A DNA stretch of 64,000 nt from Hamadaea flava (GTDB lineage Bacteria; Actinomycetota; Actinomycetes; Mycobacteriales; Micromonosporaceae): positions 7,130,001 to 7,194,000 of the forward strand of contig NZ_JAMZDZ010000001.1 of assembly GCF_024172085.1 (NCBI RefSeq), in the 5' to 3' direction. The notes below the pieces were generated by a model. The model saw only the letters and a program-made list of their open reading frames with translations. It had not been told where the DNA came from and ran no database searches. Made by a program: the position numbers and the translations under genes. Shown piece by piece: positions 50,510 through 60,414 of the stretch; position 1 is the first letter of the stretch; each line of letters starts with the position of its first letter.

Positions 50510-50793
50510 GTTCCAGCGGACGATGCGGTGTCGATCCGTCCGGCTCGCCCGACCAACGCCGGGCCCAGGCGCGAAACCGGGCCACTCCAGCGCAAGCGGG
50601 CAGGCCGACCGAACCCCTGCCCTCCCACGCAGGACGACGAAGCCGCACGCTTCCCCAACGCGAAACTGCGCAGCTGGGTCGTCAACGCCCGAGACGTCAC
50701 CTGCTGAGCGCATCCTCCCCCATGATCGTCTGCGAGCGGGACGATAGCAGGATCGGGGCGTACGCGGGGACCGTAGTCTGCGATGTTGGCGAG

Positions 50794-51129
50794 GTGACGA
50801 TCTACAAGCTTCTGCGCCCGGCTGAGTGGACGGAGTTCCAGGCTGCGGGGGAGTTCGACGGTACGCCGTTCGATCACGAGAGCGGCTTCATCCACTGCTC
50901 TTCGCGTACGCAGGCGCAGTCGACGGCGTTGCGGGTCTTCGGCTCTGGTACGCCGCTGGTCGTTCTCGCCGTCGATGAGGAGTCCTTGGGCGACGCGGTG
51001 AAGTGGGAGTTGGCGCCCAACCGAGGTGAGGAGTTTCCGCACGTCTACGGGACGTTGCCGTTGGCCGCGGTGACCGGTGTCTACGAAGTGGACGACGCGG
51101 GCGTACTGGACGACGTGCTGCCGAGCTAA
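50794..51129 (+). CDS. DUF952 family protein
   Basis: This 111-residue protein of the DUF952 family (often described as glutathione S-transferase-like, without proven activity) contains YKLLRPAEWTEFQAAGEF and the conserved DHESGFIHCSSRTQ, with the histidine typical of the family. GTG 50794 is preferred; an ATG at 50721 would add 24 residues. Its stop overlaps the convergent secreted-protein gene by four bases. Confidence 0.82.
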   Translation: MTIYKLLRPAEWTEFQAAGEFDGTPFDHESGFIHCSSRTQAQSTALRVFGSGTPLVVLAVDEESLGDAVKWELAPNRGEEFPHVYGTLPLAAVTGVYEVDDAGVLDDVLPS

Positions 51130-51590
51130 TCCTTCTCGCAGGCGATCCTGTCGTGGTCGCGGTCGAGGTCGTAGATGTCGCTGCCGACGACTCGGGCCGT
51201 GCCGGTGAGGTATGCCGGGCCGTCGCCGCTCCCGCCCGCGCAGTCGACGTCGGAGGCGATCGGCACACAGGCACCGGCGTAGTTCGGGTCGCACGACCGC
51301 TTGGGAGAAGCCGAGCGCTTGGGTGAAGCCGAGCGCTTGGGTGCAGCCGAGGTCCGCGAGGGACTAGGGGAGGGACGCAGCGTCGGCGGCGCGGCTGCCG
51401 AGGGGGCGACCGCCGACTGGATCGCAGCAGGGCTCTGCGTATTGGCGGGCTTGGAGTTGGTCGGCGCCGCAACGGGATCGGCGGCCAGCGCGGACACGAT
51501 GAGGCCGATGCCGCAGATCCCGCCGATCACCGCGGCGGTGACGCCGACAATCAAGGCACCGTTCGCCTGTGAGGATTTGCTGGACGACAT
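51126..51590 (-). CDS. Membrane-anchored excalibur-domain protein
   Basis: The 154-residue protein has an N-terminal membrane helix (residues ~12-35), a Pro/Ser/Lys-rich linker with three KRSASP-type units from a 15-bp tandem repeat, and a C-terminal excalibur-like calcium-binding motif, DIYDLDRDHDRIACE. Two cysteines, in CDPNYAGAC and CAGG, probably form disulphides outside the cell. Such domains occur on surface nucleases and proteases, but none is fused here. ATG 51590 has AGGAGAG about 13 bases upstream. Confidence 0.75.
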   Translation of the reverse strand: MSSSKSSQANGALIVGVTAAVIGGICGIGLIVSALAADPVAAPTNSKPANTQSPAAIQSAVAPSAAAPPTLRPSPSPSRTSAAPKRSASPKRSASPKRSCDPNYAGACVPIASDVDCAGGSGDGPAYLTGTARVVGSDIYDLDRDHDRIACEKD

Positions 51591-51677
51591 GGGTGGAACT
51601 CTGCTCTCCTGGTAGAGGCTCGTGAAAGCGGGAGTTCGGTCACTGCCCGCGAAGAGATCGGCCCAGGCCACGCCCGC

Positions 51678-51755
51678 CGAAGATGCCCGGCGAAGGACCG
51701 AAGATGCCTGGTCAAACCGCCGAAGATGCCCGGCGGAGCGCTGAAGATGCGTACC
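51678..51755. repeat. GAAGATGCC repeats
   Basis: Four spaced copies of CGAAGATGCC/CTGAAGATGC lie between two minus-strand genes. They are short direct repeats without a fixed period and no known element. Confidence 0.6.
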
Positions 51756-51782
51756 CGCAGGAGTGAGGAAGTCAGAAGGACG

Positions 51783-52475
51783 TCAGCGCAGGATCTCCTG
51801 GACTCGGGCGGTGGCGCGGGACAACTCCCGGCTGCCCTGGGTCATCTCGTCGTTCGACTTGAGCAGCAGCCGGCTGTCGGCCTTCTCGGCTCCGGCGACG
51901 CAGTCGAGCGCTGCTTTCTCGTAGAGGTCTAGGGAGGCTGCCCAGAACTTCTGGGCTTGCGCGTCGGGCAGCGGGGCGTACGCCTGCGCCGCGTCCACGT
52001 CGGACTTCAGGGTGCTGCAGCCGGCCTTCACGGCGGGTAGATCCGTTGCGGTGGCGGCCTTCGCGATCGCTTCGAAGTCGTTTTGCAGCGCGGTGAGCCG
52101 CTTGTCGCCGCCGTGGGTGAACCAGTCGGCGATGGCCTGCTGCTTCTGCGGGTCTCCGGAAGGCCCGGCTGCGGAAGTGCCGGCCGCCGAAGCATCCGCT
52201 GTGGAAGAACCGGCCACGGAAGAACCGGCCACGGAAGAACCGGCCACGGAAGAAGCGGCCACGGATGAACTGGCCATGGAAGAACCGGCCACGGATGAAG
52301 CGGCCACGGATGAACCGGCCATGGAAGAACGGGCTGAGGATGGACCGGCCGCGGAAGAACCGGCCGTGGAGGGTCCGGCTGAGGACGGACTCGCTGAGGA
52401 CGTACCAGCCAAGGAGGCGGTGGCGGGGCCGACGAGCAGGGCGGCGCCGGCGATCAGCGTGACGAGAAGACTCAC
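51783..52475 (-). CDS. Secreted Ala/Ser-repeat protein
   Basis: The 230-residue protein has a signal peptide (SLLVTLIAGAALLVGPATASLA). Residues ~25-105 are low-complexity repeats of GSSVA/ASSVA/SSSVA coded by a 15-bp tandem array. A C-terminal helical domain with two cysteines follows (ALQNDFEAIAKAATATDLP, LYEKAALDCVAGAEK). Similar helical domains occur in secreted actinomycete proteins without known function. GTG 52475 has GGGGGG upstream. Confidence 0.65.
   Translation of the reverse strand: MSLLVTLIAGAALLVGPATASLAGTSSASPSSAGPSTAGSSAAGPSSARSSMAGSSVAASSVAGSSMASSSVAASSVAGSSVAGSSVAGSSTADASAAGTSAAGPSGDPQKQQAIADWFTHGGDKRLTALQNDFEAIAKAATATDLPAVKAGCSTLKSDVDAAQAYAPLPDAQAQKFWAASLDLYEKAALDCVAGAEKADSRLLLKSNDEMTQGSRELSRATARVQEILR
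52200..52400. repeat. 15-bp tandem array in the Ala/Ser-repeat gene
   Basis: Successive copies of GAAGAACCGGCCACG and close variants fill this part of the gene. Five codons per unit keep the frame when copy number changes. Confidence 0.85.
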
Positions 52476-52599
52476 AACACACCCCCCGAATACGCCTACC
52501 CCCGAATATGCGAACCTCTGAAAACGCGCACCCCAAGGGCGAAGAATCCCCAGAATACGCCTATTTCAACGGGTCCAACCGCGACTCCAACCGCGACTG

Positions 52600-53100
52600 C
52601 TACAGCGACTCCAACCGTGCACGAGAAAGTGCCGCCGCCAATGCGGAGGAGTCGAAGGCGAGACCGTGCAGGTCGCCGAGTGCCTGTTCGACGAGGGCGT
52701 ACAGGGCGCCGGGGGCGGCGGACAGCGCGTGTTCGAGGGTGGCGGCGGCGAGGTGGGCGCGCGGATCGTCGGGTGGGGCGGCGACCAGTGCCGTGTGCGC
52801 GCGGAGGGCGGATGTCCGGAGGGCGGCGATCAAGTCTGTGTCAACGGGGCGTTGACGATCAAGCAAGCCACATAGTCTCAGGTACCGCTGTTCGGCCGCC
52901 TGGCGGGAGCCGACGCCGATCGTTGTGGCGATCCGGCTCCAGGAGACGCCGGCCGAGCGCAGGTCGGCGATCAGTCCTCGTTCCAGCGAGTCGAGGTCTT
53001 TGCGGGCCGCCGCGAGTCGGCCGAGCGCGGCCAGCCGGTCGGCCACGGAGGCGTCGTCGCGGGTCACGGCCGCGGTCACGGAGTCGTAGGCGCGCGTCAT
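52600..53100 (-). CDS. HTH regulator resembling HSP18-type transcriptional regulators
   Basis: The 166-residue protein has a coiled N-terminus and a sigma-like helix-turn-helix at residues ~50-72 (GVSWSRIATTIGVGSRQAAEQRYLRL). The C-terminal half is helical. Similar actinomycete proteins are labelled HSP18 transcriptional regulator. It is divergent from an MFS gene. The gap between them and its own coding region each hold a GTCAAC-N5-GTTGAC palindrome. It begins with ATG at 53100; no strong ribosome site was found. Confidence 0.7.
   Translation of the reverse strand: MTRAYDSVTAAVTRDDASVADRLAALGRLAAARKDLDSLERGLIADLRSAGVSWSRIATTIGVGSRQAAEQRYLRLCGLLDRQRPVDTDLIAALRTSALRAHTALVAAPPDDPRAHLAAATLEHALSAAPGALYALVEQALGDLHGLAFDSSALAAALSRARLESL
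52840..52856. promoter_or_regulatory. GTCAAC-N5-GTTGAC palindrome inside the regulator gene
   Basis: GTCAACGGGGCGTTGAC lies within the regulator's coding region, about 260 bases from the identical-arm site in its promoter. It could act as a downstream roadblock operator or be chance. Confidence 0.45.
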
Positions 53101-53117
53101 TGCCGCAGCGTACCGCA

Positions 53118-53134
53118 GTCAACGGAAAGTTGAC
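53118..53134. promoter_or_regulatory. Operator-like palindrome between regulator and MFS genes
   Basis: GTCAACGGAAAGTTGAC is a perfect 6-bp inverted repeat with a five-base spacer, midway between divergent genes. Its arms contain TTGAC on both strands and so overlap possible -35 elements in both directions. Confidence 0.65.
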
Positions 53135-53170
53135 CTTGGCGGCCAGCAAAACGGCCGCTAGCTTGAGCGC

Positions 53171-54409
53171 ATGTCACTCAAGGTACGACGCAATAGGAAC
53201 GTGCCGCTGTTCATCGGCGTCTCGATCGCCTCCGGCTTCGGTGGGTCGGCGATGTCGTTGACGGCCACGGTGTGGGTGCTCGCGTTGAGCGGCTCGAGCG
53301 AGCTGGCGGCGCTGGCCGGGTTGTGCGTCTACCTGCCGACGCTGTTCGGGCCGCTGCTGGGGTCGCTTGTGGACCGGATGCCGCGGCGGCGGTTGCTGAT
53401 CTGGACCAGTCTGGTGCTGGCGGCCGGGCTGTTCAGCCTGCTGTTGGTACGCGAGCGCGGTGACCTGTGGCTGCTCTACGCGGTGATGCTCGCGTACGGG
53501 GTGAATTATGTGCTCAACGACGCGGCCGAGTCGGCTTTGCTGCCGAGCGCGGTGGAGCCGGCGGTGCTGGGCCGGTTGAACGGCTGGCGGATGAGCGCGC
53601 AGGAGAGCATGAAGATCATCGCTCCGCTGGCCGGCGCGGGCCTGTTCGCGTGGCAGGGCGGCGGCGCGGTCGCGGTGATCTGCGCGGCGACGCTGGTGCT
53701 CTCGTCCGGGCTCTATGCGCTGATCAGGGCCGATGAGCCGCCGCGCCGCCCCCGGACTCGGGTTCGGCTGACCGCGTTGGCCGGTCCGGTCAAGCGAACC
53801 GTGGGCATCGCGGCCACGGCGGTGGCGATGTCCGGCTTCGTCACCGCCGCCCAGTTGGAGGTGGTGACCGTCCAGCTCGGGCGGCCCGCGAGCTTCGTCG
53901 GCGTACTGGCGTCGTTGCAGGGCGCGGGCGCCATCGTCGGCGGGCTGCTCGCGGGCCGCTTCCTGGATCGGCTGTCGGAGATCCGGTTCGGCGCGCTGGG
54001 GGCTGCGCTGTTCACCGTCGGGCTCGTCCTGCGCGGCCTGCCGTGGCTGCCGGGCGTGGTCGCCGGGGCGGTGATCGCGGGCGTCGGTCTGCCGTGGACG
54101 GTGGTCGCCGCGATGACCGCCGTCCAGCGTCACACCCCCGGCGAGATGCTCGGCCGCGTCTCGGCCACGGCCACGACGCTCACCTTCGCGCCGCTGGCCG
54201 CGGCCATCCCGGCCGGTTCGGGCCTGGTCGCCGTCGCCGGCACCCTGCCCGCGCTGGTCATTGCCGCATTACTCCTCTTGTACGCCGTGCGCAGCGCTCG
54301 CCCATTCATGGGCGGAACCGGCGTGCAGCGCGGCGTAGACGCGGTCCCGCAACAGATTCGCGTCGGCGGCGGTGAGGGTGCGGGACGGGTGCCGGAGGAT
54401 CAGGCGTAG
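53171..54409 (+). CDS. MFS transporter (drug-efflux-like)
   Basis: The 412-residue MFS protein resembles multidrug exporters. It has about 12 membrane segments, GSLVDRMPRRRLLIW as loop 2-3 motif and YVLNDAAESALLPSAV in the N-half. The last ~45 residues are hydrophilic and read antisense to the PheRS-like gene, overlapping it by 141 bases, which is unusually long for two real genes. The start ATG at 53171 has a weak ribosome site. The operator-like palindrome upstream links it to the divergent regulator. Confidence 0.82.
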   Translation: MSLKVRRNRNVPLFIGVSIASGFGGSAMSLTATVWVLALSGSSELAALAGLCVYLPTLFGPLLGSLVDRMPRRRLLIWTSLVLAAGLFSLLLVRERGDLWLLYAVMLAYGVNYVLNDAAESALLPSAVEPAVLGRLNGWRMSAQESMKIIAPLAGAGLFAWQGGGAVAVICAATLVLSSGLYALIRADEPPRRPRTRVRLTALAGPVKRTVGIAATAVAMSGFVTAAQLEVVTVQLGRPASFVGVLASLQGAGAIVGGLLAGRFLDRLSEIRFGALGAALFTVGLVLRGLPWLPGVVAGAVIAGVGLPWTVVAAMTAVQRHTPGEMLGRVSATATTLTFAPLAAAIPAGSGLVAVAGTLPALVIAALLLLYAVRSARPFMGGTGVQRGVDAVPQQIRVGGGEGAGRVPEDQA

Positions 54410-55378
54410 GAGCACGTTCTTCTGCCCGGGGGTCAGACCCATCCGGTCGCGCGCCGACGGGGGCAGTTCGTCGTAGGGGGTGGCGGAGACGACGGACACC
54501 TCCTCGACGGCGTCGGACGCCGGGCCCAGCGTTGTGCGTACGACATCGCCTAGAAGTTCGGCGTCGAGTTCGTCGCCGACGGCGAGTGACAGATCGCGGC
54601 GCGTGGGCGGATGGTTCGAGACGGCGCGGTAGGGCCGCAGGTCGAGCATCTGCCCGGCCACCCGCGGGTCGGGGTCGCGCAGCAGCCGGATGTCCGGTAC
54701 GCCCTTGGCGAGCATGGTGAGCCGGTCGAGACCGAGCCCCATCGCGAGGCCGGACCCGGCGGGCAGCCCGGCCGCTGCGAGCACCTCGGGGTGGGCCAGC
54801 CCGCATTCGCCGATCTCGACGTCGCCGTCAGCGGTCCGCACGTAGATCTCGCAGCCCTCCACCGTGTACGGATGGACGCTCGGCGGGGTGTGCCAGGTGC
54901 GGCCCGGCAGCACCGCCTCGACGACCGCGCGGACCATGGTGGTCAGATCGTCCGAGGTCAGCGGCGGTCCGGCAGGCCGGATCAGCCACAGGTCGTGCTG
55001 GTGCGGCTGGCCGACGTGGTGCCGGTCGATGACGTCGCGGCGGTAGCAGATCCCCGGCACGCTGAGCAGCACGTCGCCGGTGGTCTGCTGGAGCAGGGCC
55101 GGGATCCGGGCGGTGGTGTGCGAGCGGAGCATGCGGCCGTCGCCGGCGTAGTGGCTGTACCGGCGGTCGCGGGTCACGTCGTCCGGCCGATAGCGCAGCC
55201 GGTCGTAGTTGTCGGCGACAGTGACGATCCGGGGGCCTGGGTCTCGGCGGACCGGGACCGGCCAGGTCGCGGCCAGGGCGTCTTCGAGCCGGCGGACGAC
55301 TTCTTGCACGGCGTGCGGGCCGGCGTCGGGGTCGGTGAGGTCGCGAACGGCGAGCAGCCGCTCCAGCGGAGTGGTCAT
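54269..55378 (-). CDS. PheS-like ligase fused to a PheT-type anticodon-binding domain
   Basis: The 369-residue single-chain protein has a class II synthetase core like the PheRS alpha chain: motif 2 GICYRRDVIDRHHVGQPHQHDLW, GECGLAHPEVLAAAGL and motif 3 GLAMGLGLDRLTML. A C-terminal FDX-ACB domain (residues ~275-369, HPPTRRDLSLAV, QKNVLLRLILRHPSRTLT) normally belongs to PheT. This layout resembles mitochondrial PheRS. The usual FHQxEG reads PHQHDL, so amino-acid specificity may differ. NCBI lists a related family as the PheS-related mystery ligase SrmL. ATG 55378 has GGAGGAC upstream. It is not the housekeeping pheST operon. Confidence 0.85.
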   Translation of the reverse strand: MTTPLERLLAVRDLTDPDAGPHAVQEVVRRLEDALAATWPVPVRRDPGPRIVTVADNYDRLRYRPDDVTRDRRYSHYAGDGRMLRSHTTARIPALLQQTTGDVLLSVPGICYRRDVIDRHHVGQPHQHDLWLIRPAGPPLTSDDLTTMVRAVVEAVLPGRTWHTPPSVHPYTVEGCEIYVRTADGDVEIGECGLAHPEVLAAAGLPAGSGLAMGLGLDRLTMLAKGVPDIRLLRDPDPRVAGQMLDLRPYRAVSNHPPTRRDLSLAVGDELDAELLGDVVRTTLGPASDAVEEVSVVSATPYDELPPSARDRMGLTPGQKNVLLRLILRHPSRTLTAADANLLRDRVYAALHAGSAHEWASAAHGVQEE

Positions 55379-55582
55379 GAGTGTCCTCCATCGATGCGCG
55401 AACGTGCGCGCCGTCGACGAGAAGGCTGTTACCGAACGCGGCGCGCGAACGTCGGCCCACCGGAGAACCGGGGGCACGTAAATCGCGGCGTGCTCGCACT
55501 CATGCACATATTCTCGGCCGTCATCCAGGACTTTCGCAACCGCGTTCCTTTGGCGCGACCGGCGAATCGGGCATACCGTCGA

Positions 55583-56251
55583 GTGGTGCGGGATCCGATC
55601 CATGACGATGCGATCCGCGAGGACCTGGACGACCTGGGCCTGCGGCACTTCCTCGACGTCCGCGCGACGGTCCGGCCGATGCTGGCCGGTCTCGCCGGGC
55701 GGCAGCGTACGGCGTTCGCGGCAGCGGTGGCCGACCGGTTGCAGCACGAGCATCACCAGCTGCCCGACCAGGAGCGGGCGGCGATCGTGTGCCACTGGCG
55801 GCCGGTCCTCGAAGTCGTCTGGGACGGCCTGTGCGGCCGCCGGGACGGCAAGCAGTCGGTCGCCGAGGTGGCTGAGGCGGTTGGCGCGTTCTATCTGAGC
55901 CCGGCGTACCAGAAACCGCATGACAATCCGGCCGACGCGGTCGACCACGCGGCGATGGCCGCCTTCTACGCCGCCGAGTGCTACCTGCACGGCTGCGCCG
56001 AGTTCGCGATGTGGGCGGGCTGGCGCGGCTTCGACTACGCCTCCGTGCTGGCGGGGGACGACCGGGACTGGCCGCACCGCAAACCGCCCCGCGTACGCCT
56101 GGAGAGCTGGGAACTGGCCCATCCGGCGATCCAGGCCGAGCTGGATCGGCAGCTGACCGACCTCGAACTGCTCGACGAACAGGGCTGGACTCTCGACGAC
56201 ACCGCTGACGGCTGCCGGGATTTGGTGGACAAACTTCGCGGAGAGGCGTAA
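55583..56251 (+). CDS. Hypothetical protein
   Basis: I do not recognise this roughly 222-residue soluble protein. It is helical and histidine-rich, with LQHEHHQLPDQERAAIVCHW in the middle, AVDHAAMAAFYAAECYLHGC and WAGWRGFDYASVLAG. The many His and Cys residues might bind metal. GTG 55583 or 55586 are the likely starts; there is no good ribosome site. It is divergent from the PheRS-like gene about 200 bases away and precedes the universal stress gene. Confidence 0.6.
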   Translation: MVRDPIHDDAIREDLDDLGLRHFLDVRATVRPMLAGLAGRQRTAFAAAVADRLQHEHHQLPDQERAAIVCHWRPVLEVVWDGLCGRRDGKQSVAEVAEAVGAFYLSPAYQKPHDNPADAVDHAAMAAFYAAECYLHGCAEFAMWAGWRGFDYASVLAGDDRDWPHRKPPRVRLESWELAHPAIQAELDRQLTDLELLDEQGWTLDDTADGCRDLVDKLRGEA

Positions 56252-56327
56252 ATCTCCGCGGCGCTCTTGCGTACGCTCCCCAGACTTGATGTCATCGATA
56301 TCAGAGGATGTCGAAGGTGACGGAGCC

Positions 56328-56824
56328 ATGACCGAGCGGCTGAGGGTGATCCTGGGAGTGCACGACTCCCTGTCGGGGTTGCGGGCGCTACGCCGGGCGG
56401 TCGGCGAAGCGCGGATCCGCGCCGCCGAACTGCACGCGGTGCGTGCCTGGATGCCGACCGCGGGCGGCTACTACGCCCCCACGGTACGGATCTGGGAGTC
56501 CGAACTGGACGCGGCCGCCAAAGCGGAGATCCGGCACGCGTTCGACACGGCGATGGGCGGTCTGCCCCGTGATGTCGACCTGCGCCTGGTGACCGTCCAG
56601 GCCCTGCCCGGCCCGGCGCTGGTCGAGTACGCGTACCGCGACGACGACCTGCTCGTGGTGGGCGTCGGGCGGCCGGGGCGGCTGGCCCGGCTGGCCGGTC
56701 GCGGCGGCACCTCGAAATACTGCCTGAACCGGGCGTTGTGCCCCGTCCTGATGGTGCCGCCGGACCGGTTCGCCACCGAGTGCACGCGGGTGACCGCGAC
56801 CGACCTCACGCGCTCGCTCCAGGC

Positions 56825-56828
<4 letters not shown>
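56328..56828 (+). CDS. Universal stress protein (UspA family)
   Basis: The 166-residue single UspA domain starts RLRVILGVHDSLSGLRAL and has the VVGVGRPGRLARLAGRGGTSKYCLNRALCPVLMVP end. The usual ATP-binding G2xG9xG(S/T) pattern is partly kept as GVGRPG...GRGGTS. Such proteins accumulate in stress and dormancy. ATG 56328 follows GACGGAG. Its stop overlaps the convergent M3 peptidase gene by four bases. Confidence 0.86.
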
Positions 56829-58738
<1,910 letters not shown>

Positions 58739-58803
58739 ATCCGCAACCGTAGCGTTCCGCCAGACCGCACCGCCGCCCCGCGCGCCGGTGGTAGAACTAG
58801 CAC

Positions 58804-59403
58804 GTGGGCATCGTGTCGCCGGGGTTCTCCGGCCGCCGCCAGACGTCCGGGCCGAAGCTGCCGCCCGGCCAGTACCTCACCCAGGACTTTCCCGTGCTCT
58901 CGGCCGGGCCGACGCCCCGCGTCGCGCTCGACTCGTGGGAGTTCGCGGTGATCACCGAGACGGGTGAACGGCACACCTGGTCGTGGGCCGAGCTTCAAGA
59001 GCTGCCCGCCGAGGAGTTCACCGTCGACATCCACTGCGTCACGAAGTGGTCGAAGCTGGGCACGCGGTGGCGCGGGGTGGCGATCGAGACGCTGCTGGAG
59101 GACGTCGAGACGGCGGCCGACTTCACGCTCGCGCACAGCTACGGCGGCTACACCACCAACGTGCCGCTGGACGACCTGCTCGACGGGCAGGCGTGGATCG
59201 CGTACGAGTTCGAGGGCGAGCCGCTGGCTCCCGAGCACGGCGGCCCGGCGCGGCTAGTGGTGCCGCATCTGTACTTCTGGAAGTCGGCCAAGTGGGTGCG
59301 CGGTCTGCAACTGCTGCTGGAGGACGAGCCCGGATTCTGGGAGACGGCCGGGTATCACGACTACGGAGACCCATGGCGCGAACAGCGGTATCAAGGCGAC
59401 TGA
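58804..59403 (+). CDS. Molybdopterin-dependent oxidoreductase (sulfite-oxidase-like)
   Basis: The 199-residue protein has the sulfite-oxidase family Mo-pterin fold, with the Mo-ligand Cys in VDIHCVTKWSKLGTRWRGV, then HSYGGYTTNVPLDDLLDG and HLYFWKSAKWVRG. It lacks a Tat signal and is short, unlike MsrP/YedY, so it is probably cytoplasmic. Its 3' end overlaps the flavin reductase gene by 31 bases, and the two likely form one electron-transfer unit. GTG start. Confidence 0.9.
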   Translation: MGIVSPGFSGRRQTSGPKLPPGQYLTQDFPVLSAGPTPRVALDSWEFAVITETGERHTWSWAELQELPAEEFTVDIHCVTKWSKLGTRWRGVAIETLLEDVETAADFTLAHSYGGYTTNVPLDDLLDGQAWIAYEFEGEPLAPEHGGPARLVVPHLYFWKSAKWVRGLQLLLEDEPGFWETAGYHDYGDPWREQRYQGD

Positions 59404-60131
59404 CCTGGCGCGCGGCCGAGCTGCGTGAGGTGCGCGGCGAGACGTCCAGCGCGCACTCGCTGATCTTCGAGGTGCCCGGCTGGCCCGGTCATCTGCCCGG
59501 TCAGCACGTCGACGTGCGGCTGACCGCCGAGGACGGCTACTCGACCGAACGTAGCTACTCGATCGCGTCGGCGTTCACCGATCACCACGATCTCGTCGAG
59601 CTGACGGTGCAGCGCATTCCCGACGGCGAGGTGTCGCCGTACCTGGTCGACGTGCTCCAACCTGGGATGCGGGTCGAGCTGCGCGGCCCGGTCGGCGGCT
59701 GGTTCGTGTGGCGCCCCGCCGACACCGCGCCGGTGCTGCTGGTCGCCGGCGGCTCCGGGGTGGTCCCGCTCATGGCCATGATCAGGGCCCGCGCCCAGGC
59801 CTCCGTCCGCGTTCCGTTCCGGCTCGTCTACTCCACGCGTACGCCGGAAGACGTGCTCTATGCCGACGAGTTGCGCCGCCGTGCCCTGGAGGACCGTGGG
59901 CTCGACGTGACGATCGTCTATACGCGGCGCGTGCCGGACGGCCACGGCCGCCCGCCGGGCCGATTGACCGCCGCCGACCTGGCCGAATGGGGCTGGCCGC
60001 CGGACTTCGAACCGGCCGTGTTCGTCTGCGGGCCGACCGGGTTCGTCGAGGCGGCCGCCGACCTGCTGATCGACGCCGGGCACGAGCCCGCACGGATCAA
60101 GACCGAACGCTTCGGAGGAACCGATGCTTGA
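59373..60131 (+). CDS. Ferredoxin-reductase-type FAD/NAD(P) oxidoreductase
   Basis: The 252-residue protein has an FNR-like fold. The FAD site is RSYSIAS (RxYS motif near residue 60), the nucleotide site VLLVAGGSGVVPLMAMI and the NAD(P)-binding CGPTGFVEAAADLL near the end. It would pass electrons from NAD(P)H to the molybdopterin enzyme encoded upstream (inference). ATG 59373 has GGAGA upstream, within the previous gene. Confidence 0.9.
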   Translation: MARTAVSRRLTWRAAELREVRGETSSAHSLIFEVPGWPGHLPGQHVDVRLTAEDGYSTERSYSIASAFTDHHDLVELTVQRIPDGEVSPYLVDVLQPGMRVELRGPVGGWFVWRPADTAPVLLVAGGSGVVPLMAMIRARAQASVRVPFRLVYSTRTPEDVLYADELRRRALEDRGLDVTIVYTRRVPDGHGRPPGRLTAADLAEWGWPPDFEPAVFVCGPTGFVEAAADLLIDAGHEPARIKTERFGGTDA

Positions 60132-60387
60132 CTACGTTGACGGCAGCTCATTGGCCGGGCCGATGCGGGAGCTGTTCGCGGTCGACGTCACCGCGGTCGA
60201 GGGCCGCTGCGCCGCGTGCGGGCTGACCGGTCCGATCGCCGCCCTGCACGTCTACGGCCATGATCACGGTCCGGGCCTGGTCGGCCGCTGCCCCGGATGT
60301 GACGAGATCGTCCTGCGGCTGGTGCGTACGCCGACGGACGCTTGGCTCGACGTGCGAGGGGCGGTGAGCCTGCGATTCTCGCTGTGA
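60124..60387 (+). CDS. DUF6510 family zinc-ribbon protein
   Basis: The 87-residue protein has two CxxC pairs: CAACG and CPGCDE, forming a likely zinc ribbon, with HVYGHDHGPGLVGRC between them. It matches the small DUF6510 family usually encoded after the sulfite-oxidase-like and FAD genes in actinomycetes. The ATG lies within the preceding gene (overlap of eight bases) after GGAGG, so the three genes are coupled. Its role is unknown; an accessory or sensor subunit is possible. Confidence 0.8.
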   Translation: MLDYVDGSSLAGPMRELFAVDVTAVEGRCAACGLTGPIAALHVYGHDHGPGLVGRCPGCDEIVLRLVRTPTDAWLDVRGAVSLRFSL

Positions 60388-60390
60388 AAA

Positions 60391-60414
60391 CCTGGGAAAT
60401 CCAGGAAAACCTGG
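60391..60414 (+). terminator. Alternative short hairpins
   Basis: CCTGG-GAAAT-CCAGG and CCAGG-AAAA-CCTGG share the middle CCAGG, so only one can form at a time. They lie just after the DUF6510 stop and probably end the operon. Confidence 0.5.

Larger units (their letters stand above)
49638..50793. other. Degenerate accessory region without intact genes
   Basis: This 1.1-kb stretch has long open frames on both strands but none is convincing. It holds a minus-strand protein-like fragment (49732-49854), a related pair of segments around 49970-50030 and 50350-50410 (both reading CTGTTTCnCGGTGTCACC), a 15-bp minisatellite (50215-50334), and the second copy of the diverged repeat (50450-50509). 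It looks like the residue of duplicated or horizontally acquired genes. Confidence 0.55.

Noticed and set aside
50209-51294. 361-codon minus-strand frame across the minisatellite and DUF952 gene
   Set aside because: It is antisense to DUF952 and its end is the translated minisatellite.
47468-53100. Integrative element with tRNA attachment site
   Set aside because: No integrase, excisionase or direct repeat of the tRNA-like 3' end was found, so only a decayed accessory region is claimed.
54611-56251. Long plus-strand frame giving the hypothetical protein a 546-residue form
   Set aside because: The first part is antisense to the PheRS-like gene; coding character only begins near 55583.
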